Assembly: GCA_021773035.1 (NCBI GenBank)
Contig: JAJFKU010000063.1
Span: 353,243 to 417,242, forward strand
DNA: 64,000 bases
Direction: 5' to 3'
DNA from: Woeseiaceae bacterium
Lineage (GTDB): Bacteria; Pseudomonadota; Gammaproteobacteria; Steroidobacterales; Woeseiaceae
The first letter of the stretch is position 1. The number at the start of each line of letters is the position of its first letter. Below the pieces are notes generated by a model, which searched no databases, was not told the origin of the DNA, and saw only the letters and a program-made list of their open reading frames with translations. Below, piece by piece: positions 1 to 8,379 of the stretch. Position numbers and translations under genes: made by a program.

Positions 1-503
1 TCTGGCTTGGTCTGATTCTGGGCATCGCCGGGGGAGCCGGTTTCTTTTTCGGTGGCTACATTTCCGATCGCCTCGGGCGCTCAGGGCAGAGCCGATCGCT
101 GTTATTCATCAGCGTCACCGTGCTGTTGTCGGCGCTGTTGCTGTCGCTGATGTTCCTGGCCGGGAGCTGGCAGATGTCCCTGCTGCTGTTCGTGTTGCCG
201 GCGGCGACCATGAATGTCTATCTCGCGCCGGTTCTGGCGCTGACCCAGAGTCTCGTATCGCTACGCATGCGGGCGACGGCATCGGCGTTAGTGCTGTTGA
301 TTATCAACATAATCGGCCTGGCTTTCGGGCCCTGGATCACCGGGGCGCTGAGTGACTTCCTGAAACCGCAGTATGGCGACGAGTCCATCCGCTACAGCCT
401 GCTGATCGTCACGGCAGTCATCCTGCCGTGGGCTGCTTTTCACTACTACAGAGCGGGCAGGAAGATCGACGTTGATCTCTCGCGTGCGACTGAAAACGAT
501 TAG
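1..503 (+). CDS. MFS transporter, C-terminal part (5' end outside window)
   Basis: The open frame enters from the left edge (codons start at base 3) and ends at TAG 501-503, so about 166 residues remain. It shows hydrophobic helices and a cytoplasmic D-R-L-G-R loop typical of the major facilitator superfamily. The last helices carry the small-residue pattern of MFS transporters for organic acids, and a charged tail follows. The substrate cannot be read from this part. Its position next to polyamine catabolism genes, transcribed toward them, makes a role in that pathway possible but unproven. Confidence 0.8.
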   Translation, partial: WLGLILGIAGGAGFFFGGYISDRLGRSGQSRSLLFISVTVLLSALLLSLMFLAGSWQMSLLLFVLPAATMNVYLAPVLALTQSLVSLRMRATASALVLLIINIIGLAFGPWITGALSDFLKPQYGDESIRYSLLIVTAVILPWAAFHYYRAGRKIDVDLSRATEND

Positions 504-542
504 TCTGTAAGCCGGATGTTTGAAGGTCGTGCCAGTCTGTTC

Positions 543-619
543 GGCAGCCTCGAAACATTACGACTGCCTTTACAGTTACATTTACTGCGTATCTTCCGAG
601 CGTAGTGCTAAACCGCTCG
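543..619. terminator. Weak hairpins between convergent genes
   Basis: Two weak structures lie in the 104-base gap between the MFS gene and the convergent ligase gene. One is GGCAG (543-547) with CTGCC (564-568) followed by TTT, on the plus strand. The other is a perfect CGAGCG (597-602) / CGCTCG (614-619) stem that spans the ligase stop codon. Neither has a strong U tract, so termination here is only a suggestion. Confidence 0.3.
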
Positions 620-1993
620 TAGGTACCAGTCAAAGTCGAGTTCACTGACGGTATTGTGGAAGCGGGCACTCTCGCCGCGGCGGTTCATCGCATAGCATTT
701 GCAATAGTCTTTGCCGAGGTAGTCGGGGAGTACTTTACTGCGCGAAAAGCGGTCGACGGCGGCATCCCATCGATTCGGGATTCTCAGCTTCGGCGTAACT
801 CGTTCGCCTTGCTCGATCATCCTTCCCGGATCGCATTTGTTCTTCAGTCCATGGTGTACCCCGGCGACGATTGCGGCGGTGACGAGGTAGGGGTTGGCGT
901 CAGCACCGGCGACGCGATGCTCGAAACGCAGGTTACCCTCATCGGATGTCGGAATTCGAATGGAAACGACACGATGATTGACGCCCCAGTTGGGTTCGAC
1001 CGGCGCGAACATGTCGGGGCGCAGACGGCGATAGGAGTTCGCGTTCGGGGCGCAGATCAGCGTCGCTTCAGGCATGGTTTTCACCAAGCCGCCGACGGCG
1101 TGCTGCAAGCGCGCCGAGAAGGGTGGCGAAGCGAGTTTCTCACGGCCTTGTGAGAAGTAGTTCCTGCCGTTTCTGTCGACGAGGCTCATATGAACATGCA
1201 ATCCGCTGCCGGCATCCTCTTCGAAGGGTTTTGCCATGAAGCAGGCGATGAAGCCATGCTTGCGCGCGGCGGCTTTGATGGCACGTTTCATCAGCACCGC
1301 GTGATCGCAGGCGAGCAGCGGATCGTCAACGTGTCGCAGGTTAATCTCGAACTGGCCCGGTGAGTATTCAGAGATCGCCGATTCGGCTGGAATATTCTGT
1401 GCATTGCAGTAGTCGTAGACGTCGTTGAGAAACGTCTCGATCTCGTAGAGATCATCCGGATGGTAAACCTGAGGTCCGGGTTGCACCTTCGTTGTACCCG
1501 GTACCTTTGGTGCCGCGACCGAGGCGGAGTCCGCGTTTGCATCCAGTAGATAGAATTCCAGCTCAGTCGCCATAACCGCCTTGAGTCCCATCTTCCGAAG
1601 CGGCTGCAGAGCACGTTCGAGTACCGCGCGCGGGTCGGCAAAAAAAGGCGATCCGTCTTCGGTCGAGAGTCGGAAAAGGGCTTGCCCCGTGGGTGTCTGC
1701 GCCCAGGGGACGGGACTAAAGCTGCCAGCCACGACGCTTGCGGGAACGTCAGGATCGCCATCGCCCTCGCCGAACGGAATTCCCGTTACGGTTTCCCCCA
1801 GCGTCGTCAACAGAGTGGCGCCGGCACAGAAGGCAAAGCCGTCCTTGCAGATTTTGGCGAAATCGTCCGGTCGAACGCGCTTGCCCCGGAGAATGCCGTT
1901 CAAATCGGGAATCAGTAGTTCGAGTGCCTCAAAGCGGCCGACTTTCTTTTGTAGAGCACTGAGTTCTGTGAGCGCCGAGGTGTGTTTCGCCAT
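608..1993 (-). CDS. Glutamine synthetase family protein, gamma-glutamylpolyamine synthetase type
   Basis: The protein is about 461 residues and has the glutamine synthetase fold: an N-terminal beta-grasp region, then the catalytic barrel with a T-E-L-E-F metal-binding strand, a G-S-G-L-H-V-H-M motif and an R-R-L-R-P arginine cluster. Enzymes of this group (PuuA, SpuB) join glutamate to putrescine or other amines using ATP. I chose the ATG at 1993 because GGAT lies six bases upstream; a TTG at 2011 is an in-frame alternative. It faces the IclR gene and is a paralogue of the ligase at 5560-6891. Which amine each ligase uses cannot be told from sequence. Confidence 0.85.
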   Translation of the reverse strand: MAKHTSALTELSALQKKVGRFEALELLIPDLNGILRGKRVRPDDFAKICKDGFAFCAGATLLTTLGETVTGIPFGEGDGDPDVPASVVAGSFSPVPWAQTPTGQALFRLSTEDGSPFFADPRAVLERALQPLRKMGLKAVMATELEFYLLDANADSASVAAPKVPGTTKVQPGPQVYHPDDLYEIETFLNDVYDYCNAQNIPAESAISEYSPGQFEINLRHVDDPLLACDHAVLMKRAIKAAARKHGFIACFMAKPFEEDAGSGLHVHMSLVDRNGRNYFSQGREKLASPPFSARLQHAVGGLVKTMPEATLICAPNANSYRRLRPDMFAPVEPNWGVNHRVVSIRIPTSDEGNLRFEHRVAGADANPYLVTAAIVAGVHHGLKNKCDPGRMIEQGERVTPKLRIPNRWDAAVDRFSRSKVLPDYLGKDYCKCYAMNRRGESARFHNTVSELDFDWYLRAV

Positions 1994-2067
1994 ATCTGCA
2001 TCCGTTTGCAAGTGCGGTTATGAGCATCGGCGATTTACCGAGCTATCGCAATAGTGGATCGAGTATT

Positions 2068-2094
2068 ATATTATGAATCTTCGGTTCATTATAT
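2068..2094. promoter_or_regulatory. Palindromic operator candidate between ligase gene and IclR gene
   Basis: Left arm ATATTATGAATC (2068-2079) and right arm GGTTCATTATAT (2083-2094) match at 10 of 12 positions across a three-base centre. It sits in the 110-base divergent gap. On the minus strand it overlaps a perfect TATAAT (2093-2088) with TTGATC (2115-2110) 16 bases upstream, a plausible promoter for the ligase gene. The IclR start codon is ten bases to the right. An IclR dimer bound here could control both genes; that is inference. Confidence 0.55.
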
Positions 2095-2103
2095 GGAACA
2101 GTA

Positions 2104-2859
2104 ATGCGTGATCAAGCACCACCGCAGGGAGCTCAGGCCGCACTCAGGGCGATCCGGCTGCTGAAACTCTTTACTGCCGAAGCGCCGGAACTGCAGCTGG
2201 CCGAGCTCAGCTATCTATCGGGTCTGAACAAGACAACGACGCACCGGCTGCTCAAGGCGCTGCTAAGCGAGGAACTCCTGGATCGGAACCCCGGAACCAG
2301 CGCCTATCGTCTGGGTCCCGGAATGATGGCTCTCGGCGTTCAGGCGCTGTCGAGTAACGACTTGCGGCTAAGGGCGCGCCCGCTGCTGAAGCGCCTGGCC
2401 GACGAAACCGGTGAGACAGCAACGCTTGAGGTACCTATCGACGACACGATGCTGATTCTCGATGAAGTGACCGGCCGGCACTTCGTTGGCGCGTCCGGAA
2501 ATGTGGGCACACGCTGGCCGATTCACGCGACCTCGACGGGGAAGGCGCTGATCGCTTTCGAACAGCGTGGTCCCGAACGGCTCAACGCGACTCTGCTGTC
2601 GCTGACGCCACGAACAATCACCGAAATCGAGGTATTGGAGAAGCAGCTCGGAGACATTCGTCGCCGCGGTTTTGCGGAAACCGTCGATGAACTCGAGGAC
2701 GGTTTCTCCGGCGTGGGGGCTGTCGTCCGCGGTGGTATGGGAGAGGTATTGGGCGCGCTGTCTATCTGCGGGCCGACACAGCGGATGTCCGAAAACCGCC
2801 GCGCGCAGCTCGGTGCGGCGCTTTGCAACGCCGCGACACGCCTGCAGCCGCGCTACTGA
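2104..2859 (+). CDS. IclR family transcriptional regulator
   Basis: This 251-residue protein has the IclR layout: a winged helix-turn-helix near residues 12-75 (A-L-R-A-I-R-L-L-K-L-F, then a T-T-T-H-R-L-L-K recognition helix) and a C-terminal effector domain with the family pattern H-A-T-S-T-G-K-A-L-I-A and D-E-L-E-D-G-F-S-G-V-G-A. IclR proteins bind small organic effectors and often control the catabolic genes beside them. It lies between a divergent ligase gene and downstream polyamine genes, so it is the likely local regulator. Polyamine loci are more often controlled by other regulator families, for example PuuR. Confidence 0.9.
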   Translation: MRDQAPPQGAQAALRAIRLLKLFTAEAPELQLAELSYLSGLNKTTTHRLLKALLSEELLDRNPGTSAYRLGPGMMALGVQALSSNDLRLRARPLLKRLADETGETATLEVPIDDTMLILDEVTGRHFVGASGNVGTRWPIHATSTGKALIAFEQRGPERLNATLLSLTPRTITEIEVLEKQLGDIRRRGFAETVDELEDGFSGVGAVVRGGMGEVLGALSICGPTQRMSENRRAQLGAALCNAATRLQPRY

Positions 2860-2870
2860 TTCCATCCCCT

Positions 2871-4793
2871 GTGATAAGATGCCGTCGACTGAGCGGCAGG
2901 AAAAATAATATCAATACTCGCAATCTGGTCTCACGATATCTGTCCCTGGCGCTATCCGCCGGATTTCTTGCAACGGCCATTTCGTTTTCAGCACAGGCCA
3001 TCGAGGTCGAAACACCCGCTGTCAGTTTGACCGGCGTACCCATGGACTACACGGTTGCCGGGGTCCAACCCGGTGAGTCGGTAGACATTACGATTGCGGG
3101 CGCTTCCTACAGCGCCATTGCCGGCGACGATGGTCGTGCCGAGTTCACGGATATCGTCATCGACGCCAGCGGGAAAGCATCGCTCAGCGTCCGGAGCGGT
3201 GACGAAGTCCTCGATAAGCCGGTCCGCGTGATCCCGGGCTGGGTGTCCGTCATGCCCGCCGTTGTCGCGATCGCGATCGCGTTGACCTTACGCAATGTCA
3301 TCCCGGCTCTGTTACTCGGTCTGTGGCTGGGTGCCACGGCCCTGAATACTTTTACGGCGAAGGGCGCCGGTATGGGCCTGCTGGACAGTTTTCAGGTTTA
3401 TGTCCGCGGAGCGCTGGCGGATTCCGACCGTGCGTCGATCGTACTGTTTACGATGATGATCGGTGGCATGGTTGGCATCATTACCCGCAATGGCGGCATG
3501 GCCAGTATAGTGCTGGCTATCGTCAGCCGTGCGAAGACGGCGATTGGCGGGCAGGTGGCCGTATGGCTCATGGGCCTGATGATTTTCTTCGACGACTACA
3601 GCAACACGCTCGTTGTTGGTAACACGGCCCGCTCACTTACCGATCACTTAAAAATCTCGCGCGAGAAACTGGCTTATATTGTCGATTCGACCGCGGCTCC
3701 GGTCGCGTGTATCGCATTGATTACGACCTGGATCGGTTATCAGATCGGTCTTATCGACCAGGCAATCGGAACGATTGCCGGACTGGAAGACCTGCAGGCC
3801 TATTCGGTTTTTATTCAATCCATTCCGTACAGCTTTTATCCGATTCTCGCGATTGTTTTCGTTCTGCTCGTATCCTCGAGCGGGCTGGACTTCGGGCCGA
3901 TGTACAAGGCTGAAGTCCGGGCGCGGGGCGGTGCGGTCAAGCCAAAGAGTACCGAGGCGCTACCTTCGCTGGAGGGCGAGGAGCTGACGCCAAAGGACAA
4001 CATCCCGCTGCGGGCTTTCAATGCATTCATACCGATCATCGTGATGATTGTCGCGCTGGGCGCGAGTTTGGTGGCGTTGGGCGAAGGCTCGACGCTGACA
4101 GAGATTCTCGAAACCACGGCACCGTACAAGGCAATGATGTACTCGTCCTTCGTCGGTGTTCTCGTTGCTGCGGTGTTGACGATCGGCCAGGGAATCCTGT
4201 CCGTTCACGAAACCATCGACGCCTGGTATGGCGGCCTGCGCGCGACCCTGTTTGGCATGATTATTCTCGTGCTCGCATGGTCGCTGTCCGACGTGACGGC
4301 CGCGCTGAGCACCGCCGAGTTTCTCGTGACCCTGCTGGCCGGCTCCCTGCCGGTTGCCCTGATTCCCGCTATTGCGTTCGTGCTTGCGGCAATCACGGCG
4401 TTCACAACGGGGACGAGTTGGGGAACGATGGCGATCCTGATGCCGCTGGTTATTCCGCTGGCATGGGCGGTCATGGGCGTACACGGCATTGCCGACCCGG
4501 AGGGCATGCATATCCTGTATTCGTCCGTGGCCTGTTGCCTGGCCGGTGCCGTGTGGGGCGATCACTGCTCGCCGATATCGGATACGACCGTACTATCCTC
4601 CATCGCCAGTGGTTGTAATCATATCGAACACGTTCGCACGCAGCTTCCCTACGCGCTCCTCGTCGGTATTGTGGGCCTGCTGGTCGGCACGATTCCCGGC
4701 GGCTATGGCTTGCCGCCATGGATCTCGTTGCTCGCGGGCGTCGCTGTTCTGTACGCGACGCTCAGGTTTTTCGGGCGACGTGCTGAGGCCTGA
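2871..4793 (+). CDS. NhaC-type Na+/H+ antiporter family protein with N-terminal periplasmic domain
   Basis: About a dozen hydrophobic segments form the NhaC-like domain from roughly residue 135 to the end, with signature stretches F-F-D-D-Y-S-N-T and a late G-D-H-C-S-P-I-S-D-T. Before it comes a signal-peptide-like segment ending S-A-Q-A and a beta-rich region of about 80 residues resembling an Ig-like periplasmic domain. The start is uncertain: the GTG at 2871 used here has no ribosome site, a TTG at 2823 lies inside the iclR gene, and an AGGA at 2898-2901 is best spaced for an ATC at 2910. Related antiporters exchange sodium or protons for organic cations or acids. In this cluster it probably imports a polyamine or amino acid, which is inference. 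Confidence 0.8.
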   Translation: MIRCRRLSGRKNNINTRNLVSRYLSLALSAGFLATAISFSAQAIEVETPAVSLTGVPMDYTVAGVQPGESVDITIAGASYSAIAGDDGRAEFTDIVIDASGKASLSVRSGDEVLDKPVRVIPGWVSVMPAVVAIAIALTLRNVIPALLLGLWLGATALNTFTAKGAGMGLLDSFQVYVRGALADSDRASIVLFTMMIGGMVGIITRNGGMASIVLAIVSRAKTAIGGQVAVWLMGLMIFFDDYSNTLVVGNTARSLTDHLKISREKLAYIVDSTAAPVACIALITTWIGYQIGLIDQAIGTIAGLEDLQAYSVFIQSIPYSFYPILAIVFVLLVSSSGLDFGPMYKAEVRARGGAVKPKSTEALPSLEGEELTPKDNIPLRAFNAFIPIIVMIVALGASLVALGEGSTLTEILETTAPYKAMMYSSFVGVLVAAVLTIGQGILSVHETIDAWYGGLRATLFGMIILVLAWSLSDVTAALSTAEFLVTLLAGSLPVALIPAIAFVLAAITAFTTGTSWGTMAILMPLVIPLAWAVMGVHGIADPEGMHILYSSVACCLAGAVWGDHCSPISDTTVLSSIASGCNHIEHVRTQLPYALLVGIVGLLVGTIPGGYGLPPWISLLAGVAVLYATLRFFGRRAEA

Positions 4794-4799
4794 TCGCAA

Positions 4800-5558
4800 G
4801 TGAATGCCAGACCAATAGTTGCTGTTTCGGCCGACCGGCGAGTTCTGGATCCGCACCCTTCGCACGTCGCCGGAGAGAAATATCTGCGCGCCATTCTCGA
4901 CGGTGCCGACGCCTTGCCGCTGGTTGTGCCGTCGCTCGCGGACGATATCGATGCGGATGATATCCTCGATCGCGTCGACGGACTCGCCCTGACCGGTTCG
5001 TATTCGAACGTTGAACCGCATCATTATGGTGCCGAAGTCTCCGACGATCCCGGTTTCCACGACCCGCATCGCGACGCTATGACGCTGCCGCTGGCACTCC
5101 GTGCGCTGCAGAAAGGTGTGCCTCTGCTGGCCATCTGTCGCGGCCATCAGGAACTCAATGTCGCGCTGGGCGGCACGCTGCATCAGAACGTTGCCGACGT
5201 TCCGGGCTACCACCGACATCTCGAGAACAAGGGCGACCCGCTGGAGGTTCAGTACGGCCCGTCACATCTGATATCGCTGATGGAGGGTGGGTTGCTGCGA
5301 AAGCTGGCGGGGTCGGATACGCAGATGGTTAATTCACTACATGGCCAGGGTATCGCGAAGCTGGCTGACGGAGTAACGGTGGAGGCGGTTGCCGACGACG
5401 GACTGATCGAGGCGTTTACCGTCGATACCGCCGCCGGCTTCAATCTGTCGCTGCAATGGCATCCTGAATGGCGTGTCACAGAAAACGAATTTTCGATGGC
5501 TATTTTCAAGGCGTTCGGCGACGCGTGCAGAGAGCGCGCGCTGAAGCGACAGGTGTGA
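4800..5558 (+). CDS. puuD: Gamma-glutamyl-gamma-aminobutyrate hydrolase family (class I amidotransferase fold)
   Basis: The 252-residue protein has the glutamine amidotransferase triad: nucleophile Cys113 in A-I-C-R-G-H-Q-E and His221/Glu223 in L-Q-W-H-P-E-W. PuuD cleaves gamma-glutamyl-GABA to glutamate and GABA, the last step of the glutamylated putrescine pathway. It starts with GTG six bases after the antiporter stop, and its own stop is next to the start of the following ligase gene, so the three are probably one transcript. Pseudomonas SpuA is an equivalent. Confidence 0.88.
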   Translation: MNARPIVAVSADRRVLDPHPSHVAGEKYLRAILDGADALPLVVPSLADDIDADDILDRVDGLALTGSYSNVEPHHYGAEVSDDPGFHDPHRDAMTLPLALRALQKGVPLLAICRGHQELNVALGGTLHQNVADVPGYHRHLENKGDPLEVQYGPSHLISLMEGGLLRKLAGSDTQMVNSLHGQGIAKLADGVTVEAVADDGLIEAFTVDTAAGFNLSLQWHPEWRVTENEFSMAIFKAFGDACRERALKRQV

Positions 5559-5559
5559 T

Positions 5560-6891
5560 GTGAGTAAAGATGAAGTCTTTCAACCATGGCTAAAAGAACG
5601 CGAAATTGAAGACGTAGAGGCGTTCGTGCCGGACATGGCCGGCTCCGCCCGCGGCAAGGTTCTGCCTGCTGATAAATTCGGCGCGGGACAGATGAAAATG
5701 CCGGAGGCGATTTTTTCGCAGACCATATCGGGCGATTACATTAGCGATCCTACTAACGTCGAAGATCGCGATATGTGGCTGGTGCCGGATGCAACGACTT
5801 TGCGCCCCGTACCGTGGGCTACGGACCCGGCGGCATCAGTATTCGTGGACTGCTATCACCGCGACGGGTCGCAGGTTGCCAAGTCTCCTCGTGCCGTACT
5901 GCGTAACGTGCTGGCAAAATACGAGGCGCGCGGGTGGGTGCCCGTCGTTGCGCCGGAGGTGGAGTTCTACTTGCTCAGCCCGCATTCGGACCCCAACGCG
6001 GACGCGGAGCCGCCGGAGGGCAGGCTGGGCTGGACGGAAGGCGCCCGGCAGCCTTATAGCATCGACACGATGAACGATTTCGATCCGTTCATTAACGACG
6101 TCTATACTTACTGCGAGGCGCAGGGAATACCGATCGATACGATGTCACAGGAAATGGGCCCGGCGCAGTTCGAGATCAACTTTCTGCACGGCAACGCTAT
6201 CGAGTTGGCCGATCAGGTGTTTCTCTTTAAGCGCACCGTCCGGGAAGCGGCAATCGAGCACGGCATGCACGCAACCTTTCTGGCAAAACCGATGGTGGAT
6301 GATGCCGGCAGCGCGCTGCATATCCACCAGAGCATCGTCGACAAGGAAGGCAACAACATATTTTCGGACGCCGATGGCGAGGCGACGGACCTGTTCTACG
6401 GTTATCTCGGTGGCCTGCAGCGCTACATGCCGGAGGCTATGCTGGTGTTTGCGCCGTATGTGAACTCGTATCGGCGCTTTACGAATCCCGACTCATCGCC
6501 GGTCAACCTTGCCTGGGCGATAGACAATCGCACCGTTGGTCTGCGTGTTCCCGATTCGCCGCCCGCAGCGCGGCGTATTGAAAACCGCCTCGCCGGGTCG
6601 GATGTTAATCCGTATCTCGCGATTGCCGCGTCCCTGGCTTGCGGTTACCTGGGAATGGTAGAGGGTATCAAGCCAACGACTGCGACCGAGGGTAGCGCCT
6701 ATAGCGGGGATCTGGAGCTACATCGTCATATCCTGATGGCGATCGAGGCATTGCGCGGCAGCGATGCGATGCGCAGTATGCTGGGCGACGAGTTCGTGAC
6801 GGTGTATACGACCATGAAGGACGACGAATACAGGGAGTTCCAGGAAATCATCACACCGTACGAGCGCGAAATTTTGATGTTTAATGTCTGA
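5560..6891 (+). CDS. puuA: Gamma-glutamylputrescine synthetase (glutamine synthetase family)
   Basis: The 443-residue protein has the glutamine synthetase catalytic barrel, with A-P-E-V-E-F-Y in the metal-binding strand, D-D-A-G-S-A-L-H-I-H-Q and Y-V-N-S-Y-R-R-F. It lacks the Tyr-adenylylation loop of true GlnA. PuuA/SpuB enzymes make gamma-glutamylputrescine from glutamate, putrescine and ATP. It starts with GTG one base after puuD, which supports coupled translation. It is a divergent paralogue of the ligase at 608-1993, so the locus may glutamylate two different amines. Confidence 0.87.
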   Translation: MSKDEVFQPWLKEREIEDVEAFVPDMAGSARGKVLPADKFGAGQMKMPEAIFSQTISGDYISDPTNVEDRDMWLVPDATTLRPVPWATDPAASVFVDCYHRDGSQVAKSPRAVLRNVLAKYEARGWVPVVAPEVEFYLLSPHSDPNADAEPPEGRLGWTEGARQPYSIDTMNDFDPFINDVYTYCEAQGIPIDTMSQEMGPAQFEINFLHGNAIELADQVFLFKRTVREAAIEHGMHATFLAKPMVDDAGSALHIHQSIVDKEGNNIFSDADGEATDLFYGYLGGLQRYMPEAMLVFAPYVNSYRRFTNPDSSPVNLAWAIDNRTVGLRVPDSPPAARRIENRLAGSDVNPYLAIAASLACGYLGMVEGIKPTTATEGSAYSGDLELHRHILMAIEALRGSDAMRSMLGDEFVTVYTTMKDDEYREFQEIITPYEREILMFNV

Positions 6892-6924
6892 TTTCGAGAC
6901 CCGATTTCAGCATGTGACGCAGAC

Positions 6925-6953
6925 CTGACGAGCTAAACGCCAGCCGCTAGAAT
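6925..6953 (+). promoter_or_regulatory. Sigma70-like promoter before the aminotransferase gene
   Basis: CTGACG (6925-6930) and TAGAAT (6948-6953) are separated by 17 bases. They match the -35 box at four and the -10 box at five of six positions. A GAGCC-TTCG-GGCTT hairpin (6974-6987) follows in the leader, and GTGAGG lies just before the ATG at 7001. The aminotransferase and agmatinase genes may thus have their own transcript. Confidence 0.5.
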
Positions 6954-7000
6954 CGCAGGCTGAACCGGTTTTCGAGCCTTCGGGCTTTAGTGAGGTTGAC

Positions 7001-8374
7001 ATGGCTGCAATAGAAAAGCGTTCCCGGACCGAATGGCAGGAACTGGATAAAGATCACCATCTGCACCCGTTTACTGATCACAAGGCGCTGCATGAGCAGC
7101 GTTCGCGGATTATCTCGCGCGCCGAAGGCGTTTACATATTCGACGCGGATGGCAAGCGGATTCTGGACGGGATGTCCGGCTTGTGGTGCGTGAATGCAGG
7201 CTACGGTCGCCAGGAGATTGTCGACGCAGCGACCGCACAAATGAAGGAACTGCCGTACTACAACAGTTTCTTCCAGTGTTCTCATCCACCCGCGATTGAA
7301 CTGGCGGCGATGTTGAAAGAGTTGAGCCAGCCGCACCTAAATCGTGTGTTTTTCGCCGGCTCGGGCTCCGAGTCCAACGACACGATCATACGCATGGTGC
7401 GCACCTACTGGGATTTGTTGGGGCAGCCGGAGCGCCACACGATCATTAGTCGCGACAATGCCTATCACGGTTCGACGGTTGCGGCCGCGAGCCTCGGTGG
7501 CATGAAGCCGATGCATAAGCAAAGCGGTTTACCGATTCCAGGGATTGTGCATGTCGAGCAGCCATACTGGTACGGCAGCGATCAATCGCTGTCAATCGAC
7601 GACTTCGGGATCGCGGCGGCGCGGTCGATCGAAAACAAGATAAAGGAAGTCGGGCCGGAAAAAGTTGCGGCATTCATCGGTGAACCGATTCAGGGCGCGG
7701 GCGGAGTGATCGTGCCACCGGATTCCTACTGGCCCGAAGTGCAGCGTATCTGTGATGAATACGGCATTCTGCTGATATCGGACGAAGTCATTACCGGGTT
7801 CGGTCGTCTCGGTGAGTGGTTCGGGGCCGACTATTTTTCGACGCGACCGGATTTCATGCCGTTCGCAAAGGGCGTGACGTCTGGTTATCTGCCGCTGGGC
7901 GGCGTATACGTCAGCGACAGGGTTGCCGACGTCCTGATCGAGAAGGGCGGTGAGTTCTTCCACGGCTATACCTATTCGGGGCATCCGGCATCCTGCGCTG
8001 TTGCGATTGCGAACCTGAAACTGATACAGCGGGAGAACCTGGTGGCTCGAATCAAGGACGATATTGGACCGTATCTGCAGCAGAAATGGCGGGCGCTGGC
8101 GGATCATCCTATTGTGGGCGACACTCGTATGGTCGGGTTGATGGGGGCGTTTGAGATCGTCAAGCAGCGTAAACCGCTGCAGCGATTCGATGAAAAGCAA
8201 CGCGCCGGAGTCATTCTTCGCGATCATTTGCTGGATGCCGGCGTCTGTATGCGGGCGGTCGGTGATACGATTATCTGTGCACCACCTTTTATCCTTTCCC
8301 ACAGTGAAGCTGACGAGATGATCGAGGCGACGTGGCGGGCGCTGGACCTGACACAGTCAGCTCTGGCCCGGTAA
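7001..8374 (+). CDS. spuC: Class III aminotransferase, putrescine/polyamine:pyruvate type
   Basis: This 457-residue PLP enzyme carries the class III signatures: G-S-G-S-E-S-N-D near residue 120, D-E-V-I-T-G-F-G-R-L-G and Schiff-base Lys290 in F-A-K-G-V-T-S-G-Y. Overall it resembles SpuC, which transaminates putrescine or gamma-glutamylputrescine with pyruvate. In this cluster it would replace the PuuB oxidase, giving gamma-glutamyl-aminobutyraldehyde. Related omega-transaminases acting on beta-alanine are the main alternative. The agmatinase gene follows five bases after its stop. Confidence 0.82.
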   Translation: MAAIEKRSRTEWQELDKDHHLHPFTDHKALHEQRSRIISRAEGVYIFDADGKRILDGMSGLWCVNAGYGRQEIVDAATAQMKELPYYNSFFQCSHPPAIELAAMLKELSQPHLNRVFFAGSGSESNDTIIRMVRTYWDLLGQPERHTIISRDNAYHGSTVAAASLGGMKPMHKQSGLPIPGIVHVEQPYWYGSDQSLSIDDFGIAAARSIENKIKEVGPEKVAAFIGEPIQGAGGVIVPPDSYWPEVQRICDEYGILLISDEVITGFGRLGEWFGADYFSTRPDFMPFAKGVTSGYLPLGGVYVSDRVADVLIEKGGEFFHGYTYSGHPASCAVAIANLKLIQRENLVARIKDDIGPYLQQKWRALADHPIVGDTRMVGLMGAFEIVKQRKPLQRFDEKQRAGVILRDHLLDAGVCMRAVGDTIICAPPFILSHSEADEMIEATWRALDLTQSALAR

Positions 8375-8379
8375 CGCTT

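Noticed and set aside
3960..4565. Open frame of 201 codons opposite the antiporter gene
   Set aside because: His/Arg/Gln-rich composition typical of an antisense reading of a membrane protein gene; no ribosome site.
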